From Hermatobates lingyangjiaoensis (taxonomy: Eukaryota > Arthropoda > Insecta > Hemiptera > Hermatobatidae): a DNA stretch of 64,000 nucleotides. The notes under the pieces were generated by a model that did not search any database, was not told the origin of the DNA, and saw nothing but the letters and a program-made list of their open reading frames with translations. The stretch's first letter is position 1, and each line of letters opens with the position of its first letter. A program made the translations under genes and the position numbers. The DNA is taken from the NCBI GenBank assembly GCA_026182355.1, contig JAPFBL010000048.1, positions 310,001-374,000 of the forward strand. Direction: 5' to 3'. This document shows, piece after piece, positions 11,113 to 24,004 of this stretch.

Positions 11113-14100
11113 TTATTAACTGCTTAAGATATGTAAAACTGTTATAATCAATTTATTGTCTGTGGTCAGTCTCGATCAAATACTACTCTCTTTTACCTAT
11201 ACCTTGAGGTTTTTTACACGACTTCTATACTGTTCAAGAGGCGGAATATATGGTTCATCCATCTATTATACTGATCTATCTGTCTTATTTTTATTTCTTT
11301 TAAAAGATCTAACTACTAAAATTAACACCATCTAATGGCAGAAATAAAAATTACAAAATCAATATCTTAAGAAATAGAATGCTCACTTAACTCACCTAGA
11401 TTGCCATTAAAATGGCATAAAAATGTTAAAGAAATGCTATAAAAGAACAGTTTTCTATGTGCTTAATCAATGAAACTGAACAAGAATGACAGTAACTACC
11501 TAATATAAAACTCTTCAAAGCCAAGAACAATAGTAATGCAAACAGAAATGAGAATACCATGCATTGATGTATCTCTTCCATATGGAAAAAAAACTCTTCT
11601 GAGTAAATTCGAAAATGTTTGTCATACATTTGAAAAACCTGCAGAAAGGAATACCAATATAGAAATGAAAATAGCAAAATACATATCAAACCGAACGGTT
11701 TTTTAAAGACACAAAGAGAAAACAAACAAAAACTTGTAATTAAATTTATACAGAATACAGTTCTCAGTACCCCCAGAAAAACAAAATCATTTGAAATAGT
11801 ACAAGTTTGAACACAAGGAAGATTGTAAAAACAATAAAAGTATTACAGGACTATATTTAACCATGCTTGCAATATACATACAAATAACACTGAGATTTCG
11901 AAAAAAGAAAAAAAAAACCTGCAAACAAAGTAATTTATAGAAGTTATTGACATAGCCAAATACAAGAATAATTTAATGTTAAAAAAAATAATAAAAAACT
12001 AAGTAGAATTTATTCTAATCTAATATTAATATATTAATTTTCATTTCAGATTTTTTAACACAAACATATTTCTAACACTCATCGATTGGTTAAAAAAAAA
12101 GTGTTTTTAAATAGAGATTTAATTTTTAGATTTGTTAATGTTTTTTTCCTTTTACTTTCGCTGTTCAATGTCCAACACTGGTGGTGATGGCATATAGTAC
12201 TCTTGGTCAATAGTTCGATGCTTAAAAGTTGGCTTATACAAATAAAGGACAGATATGTAATAAAATGTGTAATATTGTTATAGTGACCTCAGTGTTTTCT
12301 GGTGAGCAGGAGGCACGGTTTATTCTACATGAAGAGCTATCAATTTTGCCTCGCTAAATATTATCAAAACCGATATGTGTATATGACATCGAGCTGGCTC
12401 GGGACCAAGGAGTCACAGCCTCTCCTAGGGGGTGACTTCAGACATTACCTTTGCAGGTTTAAAATCACCTATGTATCTGTGGAATGGAACCCGAAACTGC
12501 CGAGTATGTTCATTTTTCTTGCGATAGATGCGAAGATGTAAGGTACAAATTTGCGATAAAACAGGAAGCAGCGTCACACAGATAATTGAACTTATATGTT
12601 TGGACAGTTGCAAAATGAAAGCTTTCTTAAAATACGTATATGAGATAGCTAAAAGGAAAAAAGTATGGGGTTCCGCATAACTAAAAAAAAAAAAAACTCT
12701 TTCCTAAAACTCCTTCCCAGTTGAAATTCTTCCCTAATAAATCCTTTCAAAATTCCTTCCTAAAGGTACACGGACCAGTGGAAGCTAGACGTGATGTAGA
12801 GTCGTGGAAGCTCGCCTACGCGTGGTCCAACTCGGGCGAATCCCAGTGGCTTGTCACCCCACTCGTTAAGGTGTGATGACACTGGGATACGGCAAATGAG
12901 GTTTCATGTACTCGTATTAAAACATCGACCTAGTTTGACATAATTTTGCGGTATGGCCGAAGAGGGCCAGATACGCCTTATTATACCAAAGCAGGCCTCT
13001 CCTAGGGACAAGATTTTTCAAAAGCACAGATAAAATAATCTAAACCCATTACAAAGATATGAACCTTCGGTCTTAACAGAAGCATATTAATTAATTAATC
13101 GACAGTAAAAGGTGGGTTAATCCTAACTAAAATCGGTGCAAACCTAGTTTTATGGACTCTTAATGAATTTTCATAAAGAATTGTAAACATGTTAATGAAA
13201 AATGTGAAATAATGATGTTTTATTCCAACAAGATTACAGAAAAAACTCATTCTCTGACTGAAAGGAGGAACTTCCATTTAATAAACATGGATAGACATTC
13301 AATAATGTTGAAATGGCACCCGAAATAAATGTTGTATTATTTTCTTTGGCATTTAAAACTCGCCTCACAGTCGGCCTATGAGTCATACTCTCCCTTTTCA
13401 TAACCTTACTTAGCAATGGTGTTTTAGGGAGAACATTCTCTGTTAAGTAGTCAATAAAGTCGAAAGAAAAAAACCAGGATATACCAGAATCTACCTGATA
13501 CTACAGTTGGAATGACGACAGAATCGCTGCACCAGACAAAGTTCAGCTGCTGATTCCAGAGTTTCCAGTGAACAAGGTTAAGCATCTATTGTTTCTTTTA
13601 AGGATTTTTCTAAGTATAAAGTGGTTTTAAAATAGAAATTTAGAGATAGATTTAACTGATTGTTAGAATTAAGATTCCTTCTTCATTATAATAACTGAAT
13701 TCATCTCAGCTACAGTTTGAATGATTTTCTTAGTTAGTGAACAGAACAAACCTATCAAATATAATGATCATGAAGATATAAATTTTGATCATCATAAACA
13801 CCATAAAATGCAGTAAAAATAAATAGAAATTAGTTAGGGTTTTCATGTTGAAATTAAAATTTCAAAGCCCATATTTCGGATTTCATTAAAACAAGCAGAA
13901 GTATGAAATCCTGAAAAGAAAAATTAAGAACTATTACACATTAGATTAGAACATAAACAGTAAGTTACAAGCAAGAACCATACGATATTTCTACATCCGT
14001 CGTCCTCATACAGCGGATATACATTACATTCTGAGAAGTATATATCCAAACCTCTTGGTGTTAGTTATCTAAAAATCTATCTAGAAAATAATAAAAGTAA

Positions 14101-14520
14101 AAAAAAATTAAAAAATAAAAAGCGTTCTAGCGATTAATAAATAATAGTTTCTTCCTCCCTTGACGGATTATTTTTTTTTTGTAATTTAAATTTTATTATT
14201 TCATTGATTTGTTTACTCTTAAGTATATTTATTTATTATTTTTCCTTTTTAATTACTTTATTTGTTCCCCTTTCCTACGAATGTTCAAGCGGTAGCACTT
14301 ATGTGACACACTCAAGCTGTGTTCCCTTCATAGGCAGGACAAATCTGCTTTCCTGATAATGAAAATTTGCCGAAATATCCAAGTGAGTTTTTGAAGTGAT
14401 TTAAAGTGTTTTATTTGAGGTTTACATACATATATAGCCTCCTTCCCAACAGTTAAATTACATTCAGGTTAATGTAAAAGCATATTACGAGATCATACTC
14501 GTCTGTTCTTTTGTTTCAAG

Positions 14521-14553
<33 letters not shown>

Positions 14554-15432
14554 AGGAGTGGCTGGATATAGATAGTTTTCGATACCTACAACCACTTTTA
14601 ATCCAGCCACTTGTAATTTCACTGAAAGAACATCCAAAACAAGAGGCTGACCTCACACTCTTTGATCAACCATGAGATTTGATTTACCTTTAAGATATGA
14701 ACATCTCTTCCTGATGATGACAAATATCCAAATAGCGCAAATAGTTTTTGTAATTTTTTTTAAACTTCAGTAATTGCGAATGGTTTTATTTTCTTTATAT
14801 ACATATAAATTAAAGCCTAAACCACCGTACAAAATCAGAAAAATAACTAAAACCTTTCAACAAAGTCAGTTCCTCAAATATAAGTCAGAGTCCAACAAAG
14901 ACCACTTGTTTTAGTTGAAAGATCTTAGTAATTTGTTTTGATCTAACTGAGGTTTAGACGCTGATTTTTATTTCACGTGTTTATTGGAAAATCTTCTTAT
15001 GGAATTTTATAAATACTACTATACTCCAGTTAACTAGGAGAGTTTTTAAATAACAAATTACCTATGCACTTACCATTAGAAAAATTAAAGTCACGATTTC
15101 GAGCAAGCCTAAGAAGTGGGTCTTTGTTTGTCCAATAACTCATGATATGGTAAAACTACGACATCTGACATTAACGTTCTAGAGAACGTTATTTCCACAT
15201 CCTCTATGCTTTGTCTATAGAAAAGCGGGATATTTTAATTATTGAGCAATAGAAGCTATGTTTGTTATTAATTCCATCATTATGGAATTCAGGGGAGCTA
15301 AATCTAACACCCTCAAAAACATAGTCTAAAAAGAGATGTTTTAACCTTTCTTTGGTGGGCAAAATAACAATGGACATAAGCAAATATATTCGTTAGTTTT
15401 TTGTTTACACTAAAATGTAACTGTTTAGACTC
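11113..15432. other. Non-coding, presumed intron
   Basis: No supported gene. The block at about 12770-12990 is GC-richer and resembles an old repeat of unknown type. There is a T28 run at 14519-14546. The sequences at about 14340-14390 and 14700-14740 have decayed TCCTGAT...GAAAT motifs reminiscent of the Penelope termini elsewhere in the window. Nothing else is recognisable. Confidence 0.45.
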
Positions 15433-16025
15433 CAGGGGTTCTCAACCTTTGTTTGCTTGTGGACCCCCTAAAAGCTACTTGTGGACCCCTAAAAGCTACT
15501 TGTGGACCCCCTAAAAGCTACTTGTGGACCCTCACTCCCCCCGGATACTTAAAAAACATAATTATACAAATTTATAAATAAATATTTGTTTTTAGGTAAA
15601 TGAATATCGTTAATTATGAAATAATTTCATTACATCTACAACGCATGCGAAAATACAAAAATGTTTTTAAAACAATAACAAAATATTTCTTCATTAACAT
15701 TTTATAAAGAGCCCTGAAATAAATTGTAACAGAATCAATTTTGAATGTACCATAAAGATAAGTGCAATAGAAAATTTTAAAACATTGGAACATTTTAATA
15801 AACTGACGAGGATATTAGCCCTTATATTTTAATTATGTGTGAATATTGTACGGCCAAAGCTTACTACGCTTTGGTTTATTTTTGGTTAGCTGATGAATTC
15901 ATTTAAACTTAACATAGAGCTCTAACCACGTGTCAATGACCTTCAGAATACTACTTTCCTCATGGACCCCCAGTAATCCTCTATGGACCCCTGGGGGTCC
16001 ATGTGGACCACGTTGAGAACCACTG
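15433..16025. mobile_element. Non-autonomous hAT-like element
   Basis: Terminal inverted repeats CAGGGGTTCTCAACCTTTG on the left and the reverse complement of CAGTGGTTCTCAACGTGG on the right, the characteristic hAT terminus. The sub-terminal 'GTGGACCCC' motif is repeated three times near the left end (about 15460-15535) and recurs near the right end. The interior is AT-rich with no transposase. The sequences just outside share TTAGAC on both sides, a blurred remnant of an 8-bp target duplication. Confidence 0.85.
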
Positions 16026-16029
16026 AGTT

Positions 16030-16500
16030 AGACGATCTATAGATAAGGACATCTAAACAGAATTTACTTGTTCTTCCATTGTTCTTTTGAATGCCGGTAC
16101 AAATGAACTTAATTTTGTTAGAAAGGCACCTTTATTAATAAATTAAGGTTAGATTCACAATATATAGTCAATATATCTGAATCAACTAACTTTGACGTTA
16201 ACATTATAATTTCAAAAAAATCCATAAGTATATTACTCAGGAGAGGAAATAAACAATTACTCACTGCAAGATCAAATATTTGTTTGTAAAACCTGTTTCC
16301 AAATTGAAAATGACAATCAACTACACACAATTTAATTAACTAGATTACAGTAGTGGTAGATAGAGGGAGGAATAATCAACTAGTTCCTTATGTTGAACAG
16401 AGATCAGTCACAGCTACATTGGTATAAAGGGATTTTCAAAACTAATCAATATATATTCTTAATTAACGTTGACGCATTTTAAACATTTTAATTTACTAAT
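16030..16500 (-). pseudogene. PLE reverse transcriptase fragment
   Basis: Decayed copy of the family-1 RT palm region. The frame IKLCVVDCHFQFGNRFYKQI with LLSN matches the 25416-26378 copy (KLCVVDCHFQFENNYYIQKF). The homologous DNA continues to about 16480, where TTGACGC matches that copy near 26277. It has numerous substitutions and stops, and the catalytic YVDD segment is absent. It lies directly next to the hAT-like element. Confidence 0.75.
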
Positions 16501-16651
16501 TTTGTAAACAATAAATAATTAAGTATATACGAGTATATTATTTTTAATATGGAAATTTTACTGGGCTCCAAATCCTAACTATTTGAATAAAGCGTATGAA
16601 GCCGAACCAGTCTAGCTCACAATTAGTCTTAACCAACAGTACATATGTATA

Positions 16652-16692
<41 letters not shown>

Positions 16693-17149
16693 AAACATGT
16701 ATATATATATATATATATGAATGAAAACAAACCACAAGGAAAAAAAAGAAAACAGATGGAAAAAATGCTCTGAGGCCTTTCAATTTATGTCATCAGAGAG
16801 CAAACAAGGTAAGAACTAGAAAGTAACATAAAAGGTATGTACAAGGAAGGTAACTAAACAGCTGGGAAAACAAGAGTCGAAAAGGCATAATAAGAGAAAA
16901 ACAAAAAATACCCAATACAATTAAACAATGCAAAATGAACAATAAGAAAATTAATTAAAATAAAAATATAAAAATATAAATAGAATAAGAAACAAGTGTT
17001 ATATATAATTCCTAACTATAAACAATATATAATAAATATAAACAAATAGATACAAATTAAATTAATGCAATATCAAAAAATAAACAATATTAAATTATTA
17101 ACAAAACAAGAATACATGAGAAAGTAATAAGTCAAATAAAAATGATGTT

Positions 17150-17400
17150 CTATTATTAGAATCCACAATCTGGTCAGATTTTTTTCAAAAATACCGGGAT
17201 GTCTCTTAGAGTTTGATTAAAGGGAACAACCAGAAGGTTTCTATTTGTAAAGGGTTCTTTCTCATTTCTTGTTCTTAAGGATTCTTTAGTTTCTTTCAAA
17301 ACTTTGTTTATTAGGGATCTTGGGTATCTTAATGATGAGGCAATTTGATAGATGTTTTCAATTTCATCATTCAGGAATTCTTCACTACACAATTTTTACA
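17150..17400 (-). pseudogene. PLE RT C-terminal fragment (left half of palindrome)
   Basis: Open frame with CSEEFLNDEIENIYQIASSL, RYPRSLINKVLKETKESL and NLLVVPFNQTLRDIPVFLKK. It is homologous to the RT C-terminal part of the 25.4-26.4 kb copy (SSPEFLNEEINNIRSIALSL; NSIVLPYHESLDPLPRLAKQ) but belongs to a different family. After PVFLKK it fuses directly to the 3' end region, so the GIY-YIG domain is deleted. Confidence 0.8.
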
Positions 17401-17750
17401 CTACACTACTAGAATCAAGTGCCTTGTTCCAACATATTAATTCAAAAAATCATTCAATAAAATGGGAAGATTCCAAAGAATTGATATTTCTCTCATCTGA
17501 TGTGGAAAGGAACTTAGTAGAAAGTGCCCTAATTAAGTATAATTTTGATAAACTAATAAATATAAGTCATGGGCTTTTTAGATTGGATGAAATTTTAATT
17601 GAAGGTATAGTTAGGCAAATTGGTCCTGTGGGTGACCTTCAAAATGTACTTGCAACGTTGAACATGAACTCTGACCAGATTGTGGATTCTAATAATAGAA
17701 CATCATTTTTATTTGACTTATTACTTTCTCATGTATTCTTGTTTTGTTAA
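17400..17750 (+). pseudogene. PLE GIY-YIG endonuclease C-terminal fragment (right half)
   Basis: Open frame with LFQHINSKNHSIKWEDSKEL, ERNLVESALIKYNFDKLINI and SHGLFRLDEILIEGI, matching the end of the family-1 endonuclease (HHIDWTGAKFITYEKS; SSLIKFNRSNIINISNGLFKLD). The catalytic GIY/YIG strands and the RT are missing at the 5' side, which abuts the inverted left half at about 17400. Inactive. Confidence 0.8.
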
Positions 17751-18045
17751 TAATTTAATATTGTTTATTTTTGATATTGCATTAATTTAATTTGTATCTA
17801 TTTGTTTATATTTATTATATATTGTTTATAGTTAGGAATTATATATAACACTTGTTTCTTATTCTATTTATATTTTTATATTTTTATTTTAATTAATTTT
17901 CTTATTGTTCATTTTGCATTGTTTAATTGTATTGGGTATTTTTTGTTTTTCTCTTATTATGCCTTTTCGACTCTTGTTTTCCCAGCTGTTTAGTTACCTT
18001 CCTTGTACATACCTTTTATGTTACTTTCTAGTTCTTACCTTGTTT

Positions 18046-18080
18046 GCTCTCTGATGACATAAATTGAAAGGCCTCAGAGC
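18046..18080 (+). ncRNA. Hammerhead ribozyme-like motif, PLE family 3
   Basis: GCTCT-CTGATGA-CATAAATT-GAAA-GGCCTC-AGAGC. Core CUGAUGA (18051-18057) and GAAA (18066-18069); stem I GCUCU/AGAGC is a perfect 5-bp helix; stem III A-G/C-U with triplet CUC. Stem II is weak, which lowers confidence in activity. Mirror and paralogous copies lie at about 16770-16803, 24065-24100 and 24157-24195. Confidence 0.55.
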
Positions 18081-18132
18081 ATTTTTTCCATCTGTTTTCT
18101 TTTTTTTTCCTTGTGGTTTGTTTTCATTGATT

Positions 18133-18162
18133 GCATCACGTGTTTATTGTGATTTATCTGCA

Positions 18163-18216
<54 letters not shown>

Positions 18217-18410
18217 TAGAAGCAGTCCTTCATTTAAACATTTATTGTTAAATAATAATATTATAAAATATTATTATAGTTATTATAATAATAATATTAT
18301 AAAAAACAATGCTAAATGCATTAAACCTGAGGATAGTTTGACCCTGATAACTTATTACCAAAGCCCTTCAATAGGCAGTTTTATAATGTAAAATAATCCT
18401 AGAGTAAAAG
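18133..18410. repeat. (TA)n microsatellite and A/T-rich tract
   Basis: A (TA)n run of about 45 bp at 18166-18211 follows the hairpin-like PLE end, then an imperfect TTATTATA-rich palindromic tract near 18250-18305. Non-coding. Confidence 0.8.
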
Positions 18411-18904
18411 AATCAAAAGAAACAAATCTTATATATGAGTATTCATGTAATATCGGAGCTGCGAGGCCCGTAAGAGCTCATATATAGGAATTACTACGAC
18501 TTCATTGTCTAGAAGAATTACGATACACCTTTCTGCCGGCGCGCCAAAATGCCATACAATAGCACTCCATAAGACAACTCACAAGAGAAATGATGGTCAA
18601 TTCCACGAAAATTATCGCTAGAGAAAGGAACCATGTTAAATTACATCTAATAGAAGCAATAATAATTCAAGAAAAGCAGCCATCCATAAATATCCAACTT
18701 AATAATTCTTGTTGAATTTTAAAACTTTCTTTCAACAGACCGACCCTGATTAACCAGGTAGTAGGTGAGTCCAACCACCCTACCTTAACCTCCCATAATG
18801 CTCCGTCATCCAAGGGCAATGTCCTGTAAACTAATCCACCTCTATATGCATAAACTAACAATCCTACTATTATTCTCATTATTGTCCTCATAATGAATGT
18901 GGTA

Positions 18905-19045
18905 CATTCGAAACATGTCGACTAGCAATATTGGCGATAAGCTTTGTAGTTTTAATGAAGAGACGAGGAAGGAATTCCGAAAACTGGAGAAATTATGTAA
19001 GAAACAGATACAAGCCAGATATGGGGCGTCATTTAACTATATATA
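18905..19045 (+). pseudogene. PLE N-terminal ORF fragment
   Basis: The frame NMSTSNIGDKLCSFNEETRK, FRKLEKLCKKQIQARYGASF is similar to the segment at 33207-33400 (NMSTIGDVLYCVDEITRVLF, RKIEKLVKKQVSSKFG), which reaches the PLE N-terminal 'LLPxxxNIY' motif. It begins at GAAACATGTCGAC, the hammerhead-like 3' segment, and breaks off at a TATATA run. It is a short solo terminus. Confidence 0.6.
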
Positions 19046-20172
19046 AATAAAACCCGTACATATGTGTAACCCGTACGGGTTACATATATGTGTTACACAT
19101 ATGTAACCCGTACATATGTGGCAACGAAGGAGATTTAAATAGAAATGTAGTAATTTATTGAGATTGATTTTGCAAAATTGTTTTTATATTTTTTTTTAAC
19201 AAAAGAACCGTTAACCCTATCAAAAAGATAAGGTAAATCTTAAAAAAATTTTAAGGTAAAATTTTAAATTATATTAAAATGTAAAATGTTAGTAACAGTA
19301 TGTAAACCATACTGATGAAATCTAAATTTTATTCTTATATTATTACTATATTTTACTTATAGTAAAGTAAAACATGGGATATAAATTCACAAATTGGATA
19401 CTATAGTGAATTTTTCATGAAACAATATTTCCCAAAAGCTAGACAGTATATCTTCTGCACGGTCTACTTTAGGGTGCAATATCAAAAGAATTCCTTGAAC
19501 AGCGTGACCTGAACGTGAACACGAATATTCTATTTACACACACCCACACACAAACAATGAAAAGAACTTAAATCGAAAACAGGGAGCTTAAAGCGAATAA
19601 ATTGGTTAAAATTTGGAAATCGTATTTTTTCTCGACTACTTACTATACATTACTTAAAGTAAATTAAAAATAAACAGTAAAAGTCGTGATAAAGTAGCTC
19701 AATTATTGAGATCGTTAGGGTCATTTATAAACAGAAATATAAGTACCCATATAAAAGCAATGAATATTATAATATTAATAATCTAAAAATTTTAAAACTG
19801 GACATGAAATAAGAATATGTTTTGAGTAAACTAGCAAAGAAATCTATGATATATTTCACAAATTCCTCCAAAACAAGTCCACGATTTGATCAAAGATTCA
19901 CTAAATTTAGCTGGCATGGTTTTAATATATAATCTACGTAGGTGAACAAATTATTTCGGAATTTGATCAATACATGCTTAAAATTATAAAAAAAATTGCG
20001 CACCTTTTTATATTTTCACTAGCAAACTGAAACAGTCTAGAGATATTCATTCCTTCTCTAAAATTAAAATAAACGTACATATTGAAAACGGTACACGTCT
20101 GATATTCAGACATGCCCTTACAGTCTCTCACCCACAATCAACTCGAACATATAATAAATCAAAAAAAAAAAA
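19046..20172. other. Non-coding AT-rich sequence
   Basis: Contains a small foldback near 19060-19125 made of repeated ACATATGTGTAACCCGTAC blocks. Otherwise no feature is supported. Confidence 0.5.
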
Positions 20173-20390
20173 TATAAATCTGAGCACGTCATCCCTGGGA
20201 CAGGACGTTAAACCGCTAGTCCCCAGCCTGTAGGATGGGACTGTCAAAAATCCCTACTATGAATACACTTGAGTTAGGCAAATTTAGGATACCCAATGCA
20301 GAATCAATCTTCAATGTGTGGTATCCTAAAGGGCCCAATATTCGGCCTATGTGTTTTCCCTTGTGGGACAGCCAGAGCAACCTAAAGGGT
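20173..20390 (+). mobile_element. tRNA-derived SINE, 5'-truncated copy
   Basis: Matches the body of the SINE at 44781-45092 and 51785-52385 in plus orientation: AAATCTGAGCACGTCATCCC, GGACGTTAAACCGCTAG, CACTTGAGTTAGGCAAATTT, AATCAATCTTCAATGTGTGG and a GCAACCTAA tail. The tRNA-like head is missing. ORFs drawn over it on either strand are spurious. Confidence 0.8.
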
Positions 20391-20419
20391 TGCTTGCTAC
20401 TACCTAGGTCTTTCAGAGA

Positions 20420-20750
20420 ATCATAGAGGACATTACACAATTCCTTCCTAACCAATGTCAAGCATTATCACCTAATTTCTTTTCTTAAGACGGTGAGTAT
20501 ATCACCTAGTTCCTTTCCGAGGACCTCCGACTGTATATATTACCTAGTTCCTCCACGAATAGTGTCAGATATATAATGCAGTTTTATCTCGACCAATACC
20601 AGACAATAAACCTACTTCCTTACGAGAAAAGACAGGATATCACATGACTTCTTCCCGATCGACATCAAGCATACCACCTCGTTTCTTCCTTTCAACAGGG
20701 AGCGTATCAGCTAGTTTCTTCCCAAACTGGGCCAAGTTTACTGACCTGCT
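20420..20750. repeat. Degenerate ~46-50-bp minisatellite
   Basis: Six to seven diverged units share the theme TATCACCTAGTTCCTTCC followed by a GACGAC/GACATC-like segment and AAGCAT/GAGCGT. Units are too diverged to be recent. The array immediately follows the SINE tail. Confidence 0.65.
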
Positions 20751-23295
20751 CTTTTGACAGGTGAATCAATATATATCTCGAATAATATTGTTAACTGACG
20801 GCTCTTGATGAATTCATGGTCTTATTTAAAAACGTCATCTTAATTATATGAGGAGATCCATTTTATTACAATATATGATTATAATGGTGCCAAAAAAATG
20901 TGTAATTCAGCATCCAGTATATGTTTTACTGACCTAGTACAGTAATAAGTGTATGTTACACCCGTATGTTTTCCTTAGAATGATTACACACATTACTGGA
21001 AAACATTTCAATTCATTGTAATTTCTAAAAGAAGTGTTTACACTACTTAACTATCCTTCTTGAGTTTAGAAGGGTCAGGAAGAGAGAATCGTGATTTCGA
21101 ACACAAGATAGTGATGAATCACAAGCGACATGATGATAGTTCAGTGTGCCTCAAATGGAGCCCATTGAGAGTTGGACCAACGTGATGATGATTTGGTCAA
21201 TTTTTATCTGCAGATAAATTAGACATGTTTGTTCAAGGTCGTTTATCCAATTCAAACAGAATTGCACAGCCTCCGAGTTAAGACCGTCAATATCCCACCA
21301 GCACAATGTGGCTTTCATATTCCTATTCTAAACGATATTTCTTCAATAGTCAATAATACTACAATGGGTAAATGCCTCTCTTTACTGTACCTGAACAGCA
21401 ACACAATGGAAACTGAAAATATTACATTCAGAAATACAATTGTCAATCAACACATACATCTAAATTATTTATCTTTTTAATTAGTTTGTTTAATTATAAT
21501 AAAAATAACCAATATACAGATTTATAAAGATTAGCATGAAAAGGTTATTAACACTCTTTATGATAATGAATTTCATAATAAGGAATTCTGAATTAAAAAA
21601 AAAAAAGTTTAAAATAGTGACTGACGAGAGTCAGTTGACCTTCATCCCATTCTGAGTCCTTATTGAAGAATTGTTGAAAAAATTTAGTATTAAGATTTTC
21701 ATTTAGAATGGCGGTACTTGAAAATTTTCTTGTAAATCAAATTAAGGCTATATTTATAAAAATACTTTGAACGCATTGTAAACCAGTAACATTGAGCAAA
21801 CAGGTATAGGTCTTGAATACATATTCAATGAAACATCCATATTGATTTCGTGGGGAATTCGTTGGTTTTGGAAGTCACTCAAGAACATGGAGTAGCGGCA
21901 AAGTTTTCTAGAAGTTCTAAAAAATGTATTTGAAATAAATTGGAAAAGTAAATAAAATATGTCTCTCCACTGAAAAATAAAAAAAAAATATGTTAACGGT
22001 GAATTTCTAAAGACTTTCCAAAGTTAGAGGGGAAGGTCTTATCTCTCTTTAAAATATAGCCATAAAAATATGTTAACGCTCAATATAAGGGAATGTAGGA
22101 GCGAAACAGATGGCAAAGGTTGGAACTAGCAGTCCCGCGCCTTTTGCTCAACACCCTACAGCATCCTCAAGGATTGAACTAATAAATGGATTGAAAAGGA
22201 AGCAGATAGAAGGTGGTTAGAACACCCAGGCCAAATTCAATTAATAAAATAAAATTCATTAATTGTGCTATCTGCACTATGCCTCCACAAAAATTATGTT
22301 TTTTGTTGGATGGAGACATAATACTTTCCCCAATATCTAAAGAGTTTATTCCAATTGAACTTAATTTCTGAAGATAATAATAAATCATTGAAGAAAGTTT
22401 AAATATCAATATATTTAAACATGTATATATTGAATATCTGACCAAACAATTCCCTCTTAAGTACCGATAATGTAAGCTGAAATTAATATTGAACGAAGAC
22501 TGCAGAATCTATATGCAAGAGGCGCAAAGTTGTAATTATATATATAGTCCTAAAATCGGGACTTATTCATTTTTCCAGGTTCCAGTGAAACTATGAAATG
22601 TCAACATTTCGGATTTTATTTAAAATCTTTTTATAGATAGAAATAAAAATTTACTGAAAGAAAAACTAGGAAACTTTACATTACTGAAAATATCTTAGTC
22701 CTACAGTAATGTAAAAGTTCAGTTTTTTTTGTTTAATAAATTCTTACTTCTGCCTGTGGAAACAATTTTAAATGAAACCATTATTATATTCAAATAAAAA
22801 ATTGTATAATATAAAATAACATTTAGAAAAATAAAGAAATTTGCATTTAAGATTTTGATTTAAGGCTGGAAAACTGACCGATACCCGATTTATTTTAGCA
22901 CTATTCTGTCGCACAGTCCATATATATTTGAATTGCAATATGTACATAGTTAAACACAGTAAGAAAATAAAAATAGGACAAAGATCTTTCACCAAAGCAA
23001 ATGGCCTTCGTCAGAGTCCCACTCAAATTGAATACTGACGTTGAGGACGACTTTTTAAGGTGGAAAGATTTTTGTCACATTTCCTTCTCATTCTGGTTTA
23101 GATGTTGGTTTTTATTTCACATATTTACTGTGAAATCTTGTTATATATACATATAACTAGAATATTACAAGGGTTAAACTGGCCACCAAGAAAAATTGAA
23201 CTCATAACATATTTATTTCATAGTTTTTTACTAATTCATAAATAACATAGATTTCATATTACATAGTGTAACAACATTATACAAGTACACATGTA
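20751..23295. other. Non-coding, presumed intron
   Basis: No exon or repeat is confidently recognised. The ORF at 21229-21480 (+) and those at 22179-22445 and 22768-22995 (-) lack splice signals and family motifs. Confidence 0.45.
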
Positions 23296-23795
23296 ATATA
23301 ACAATCAATGATCAAACCACAATAAGAAATGGGAAAACAAGACTAAGATCTTTCAACCGTAACAAGCGGTCCTCGTCAGAGTCTAAGGACTTGCCTTTTC
23401 ATACTTTATCATCAATTTTTTTTTTAAATTATTTCACTTATTATTATTGTTTGTATTCTCAATTTTATTTTAATTTGTTTTATTTTTTATTTTATTCTAT
23501 CATAGCTTAGTCCTTACTTTTATTTATGTATCAATTTCTCTGTTCGTCCCTCAATTTTTTCTTTTATTTATTTATTGTTTTCAAATTCCACTAATTTAAT
23601 GTAATTATAAATTGATTCCTGTCTACCTTATTTTCTGTGACCGGGCGCGCATGCGGCAACACTGCTGGTCTCCAACCGTCTCTGAACCAGTGCGCTTGGT
23701 TTCCCTCTCTTATCTCTCCTGAAGACGGTTCAAACCGAAAATTAGAGACTGTAAGTGTGTTCTTTTGATTTCTCTATGTTTCTTTGTCTATATTG

Positions 23796-23800
<5 letters not shown>
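23296..23800 (+). mobile_element. Solo PLE termini: family 1 (-) followed by family 2 (+)
   Basis: 23312-23382 is the family-1 3' terminus in minus orientation (AATGATCAAACCACAATAAG; AACCGTAACAAGCGGTC). It is joined to 23385-23798, the 3' UTR of family 2 in plus orientation (GGGCGCGCATGCGGCAACAC; TCTCCTGAAGACGGTTCAAA), which then meets (TA)n. No protein-coding part survives. The two families are again arranged with ends outward. Confidence 0.78.
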
Positions 23801-23830
<30 letters not shown>

Positions 23831-23833
<3 letters not shown>

Positions 23834-23926
23834 ATTAATTTACCAGAATGAAACTAATTTGGAAACAATGCTCTAAGGCCTTAGAGCATTGTTTCTAAAT
23901 TAGTTTCATTGTGGTAAATTAATCCA
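23831..23926. repeat. Palindrome, ~46-bp arms
   Basis: GGATTAATTTACCA ... AACAATGCTCTAAGG meets its reverse complement with essentially no spacer at about 23879. Flanked by (TA)n on the left. A single arm of the same sequence recurs at about 30862-30925. It looks like the outer tip of yet another tail-out PLE terminus. Confidence 0.85.
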
Positions 23927-24004
23927 TCTACTACATCAAGTGTTACATTGATTATTATTCATATATATGAAGAAAAATCACAATAAATAAACACGTGATG
24001 CAAT

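Larger units (their letters stand above)
16719..18132. mobile_element. Penelope-like element, family 3, tail-out palindrome
   Basis: Two inverted arms of about 460 bp (16719-17182 and 17672-18130) are near-identical reverse complements and represent the same PLE 3' UTR. Between them the two halves differ. The left half (minus) is the end of an RT domain, and the right half (plus) is the end of a GIY-YIG domain. Both 3' ends therefore point outward, with (TA)n on each side (16676-16718 and 18166-18211). The arms carry the hammerhead-like core CTGATGA ... GAAA. Confidence 0.88.

Noticed and set aside
14340..14740. Two further hammerhead-like cores (TCCTGAT...GAAAT)
   Set aside because: Core bases are altered and flanks do not pair; at best decayed termini.
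18131..18391. ORF rich in Ile-Tyr repeats (also 16544-16783, 33248-33475)
   Set aside because: Translation of (TA)n microsatellites.
20216..20461. 81-residue minus ORF and its plus-strand partner
   Set aside because: Both lie on a SINE copy and recur as similar meaningless frames in other copies (44715-44900).
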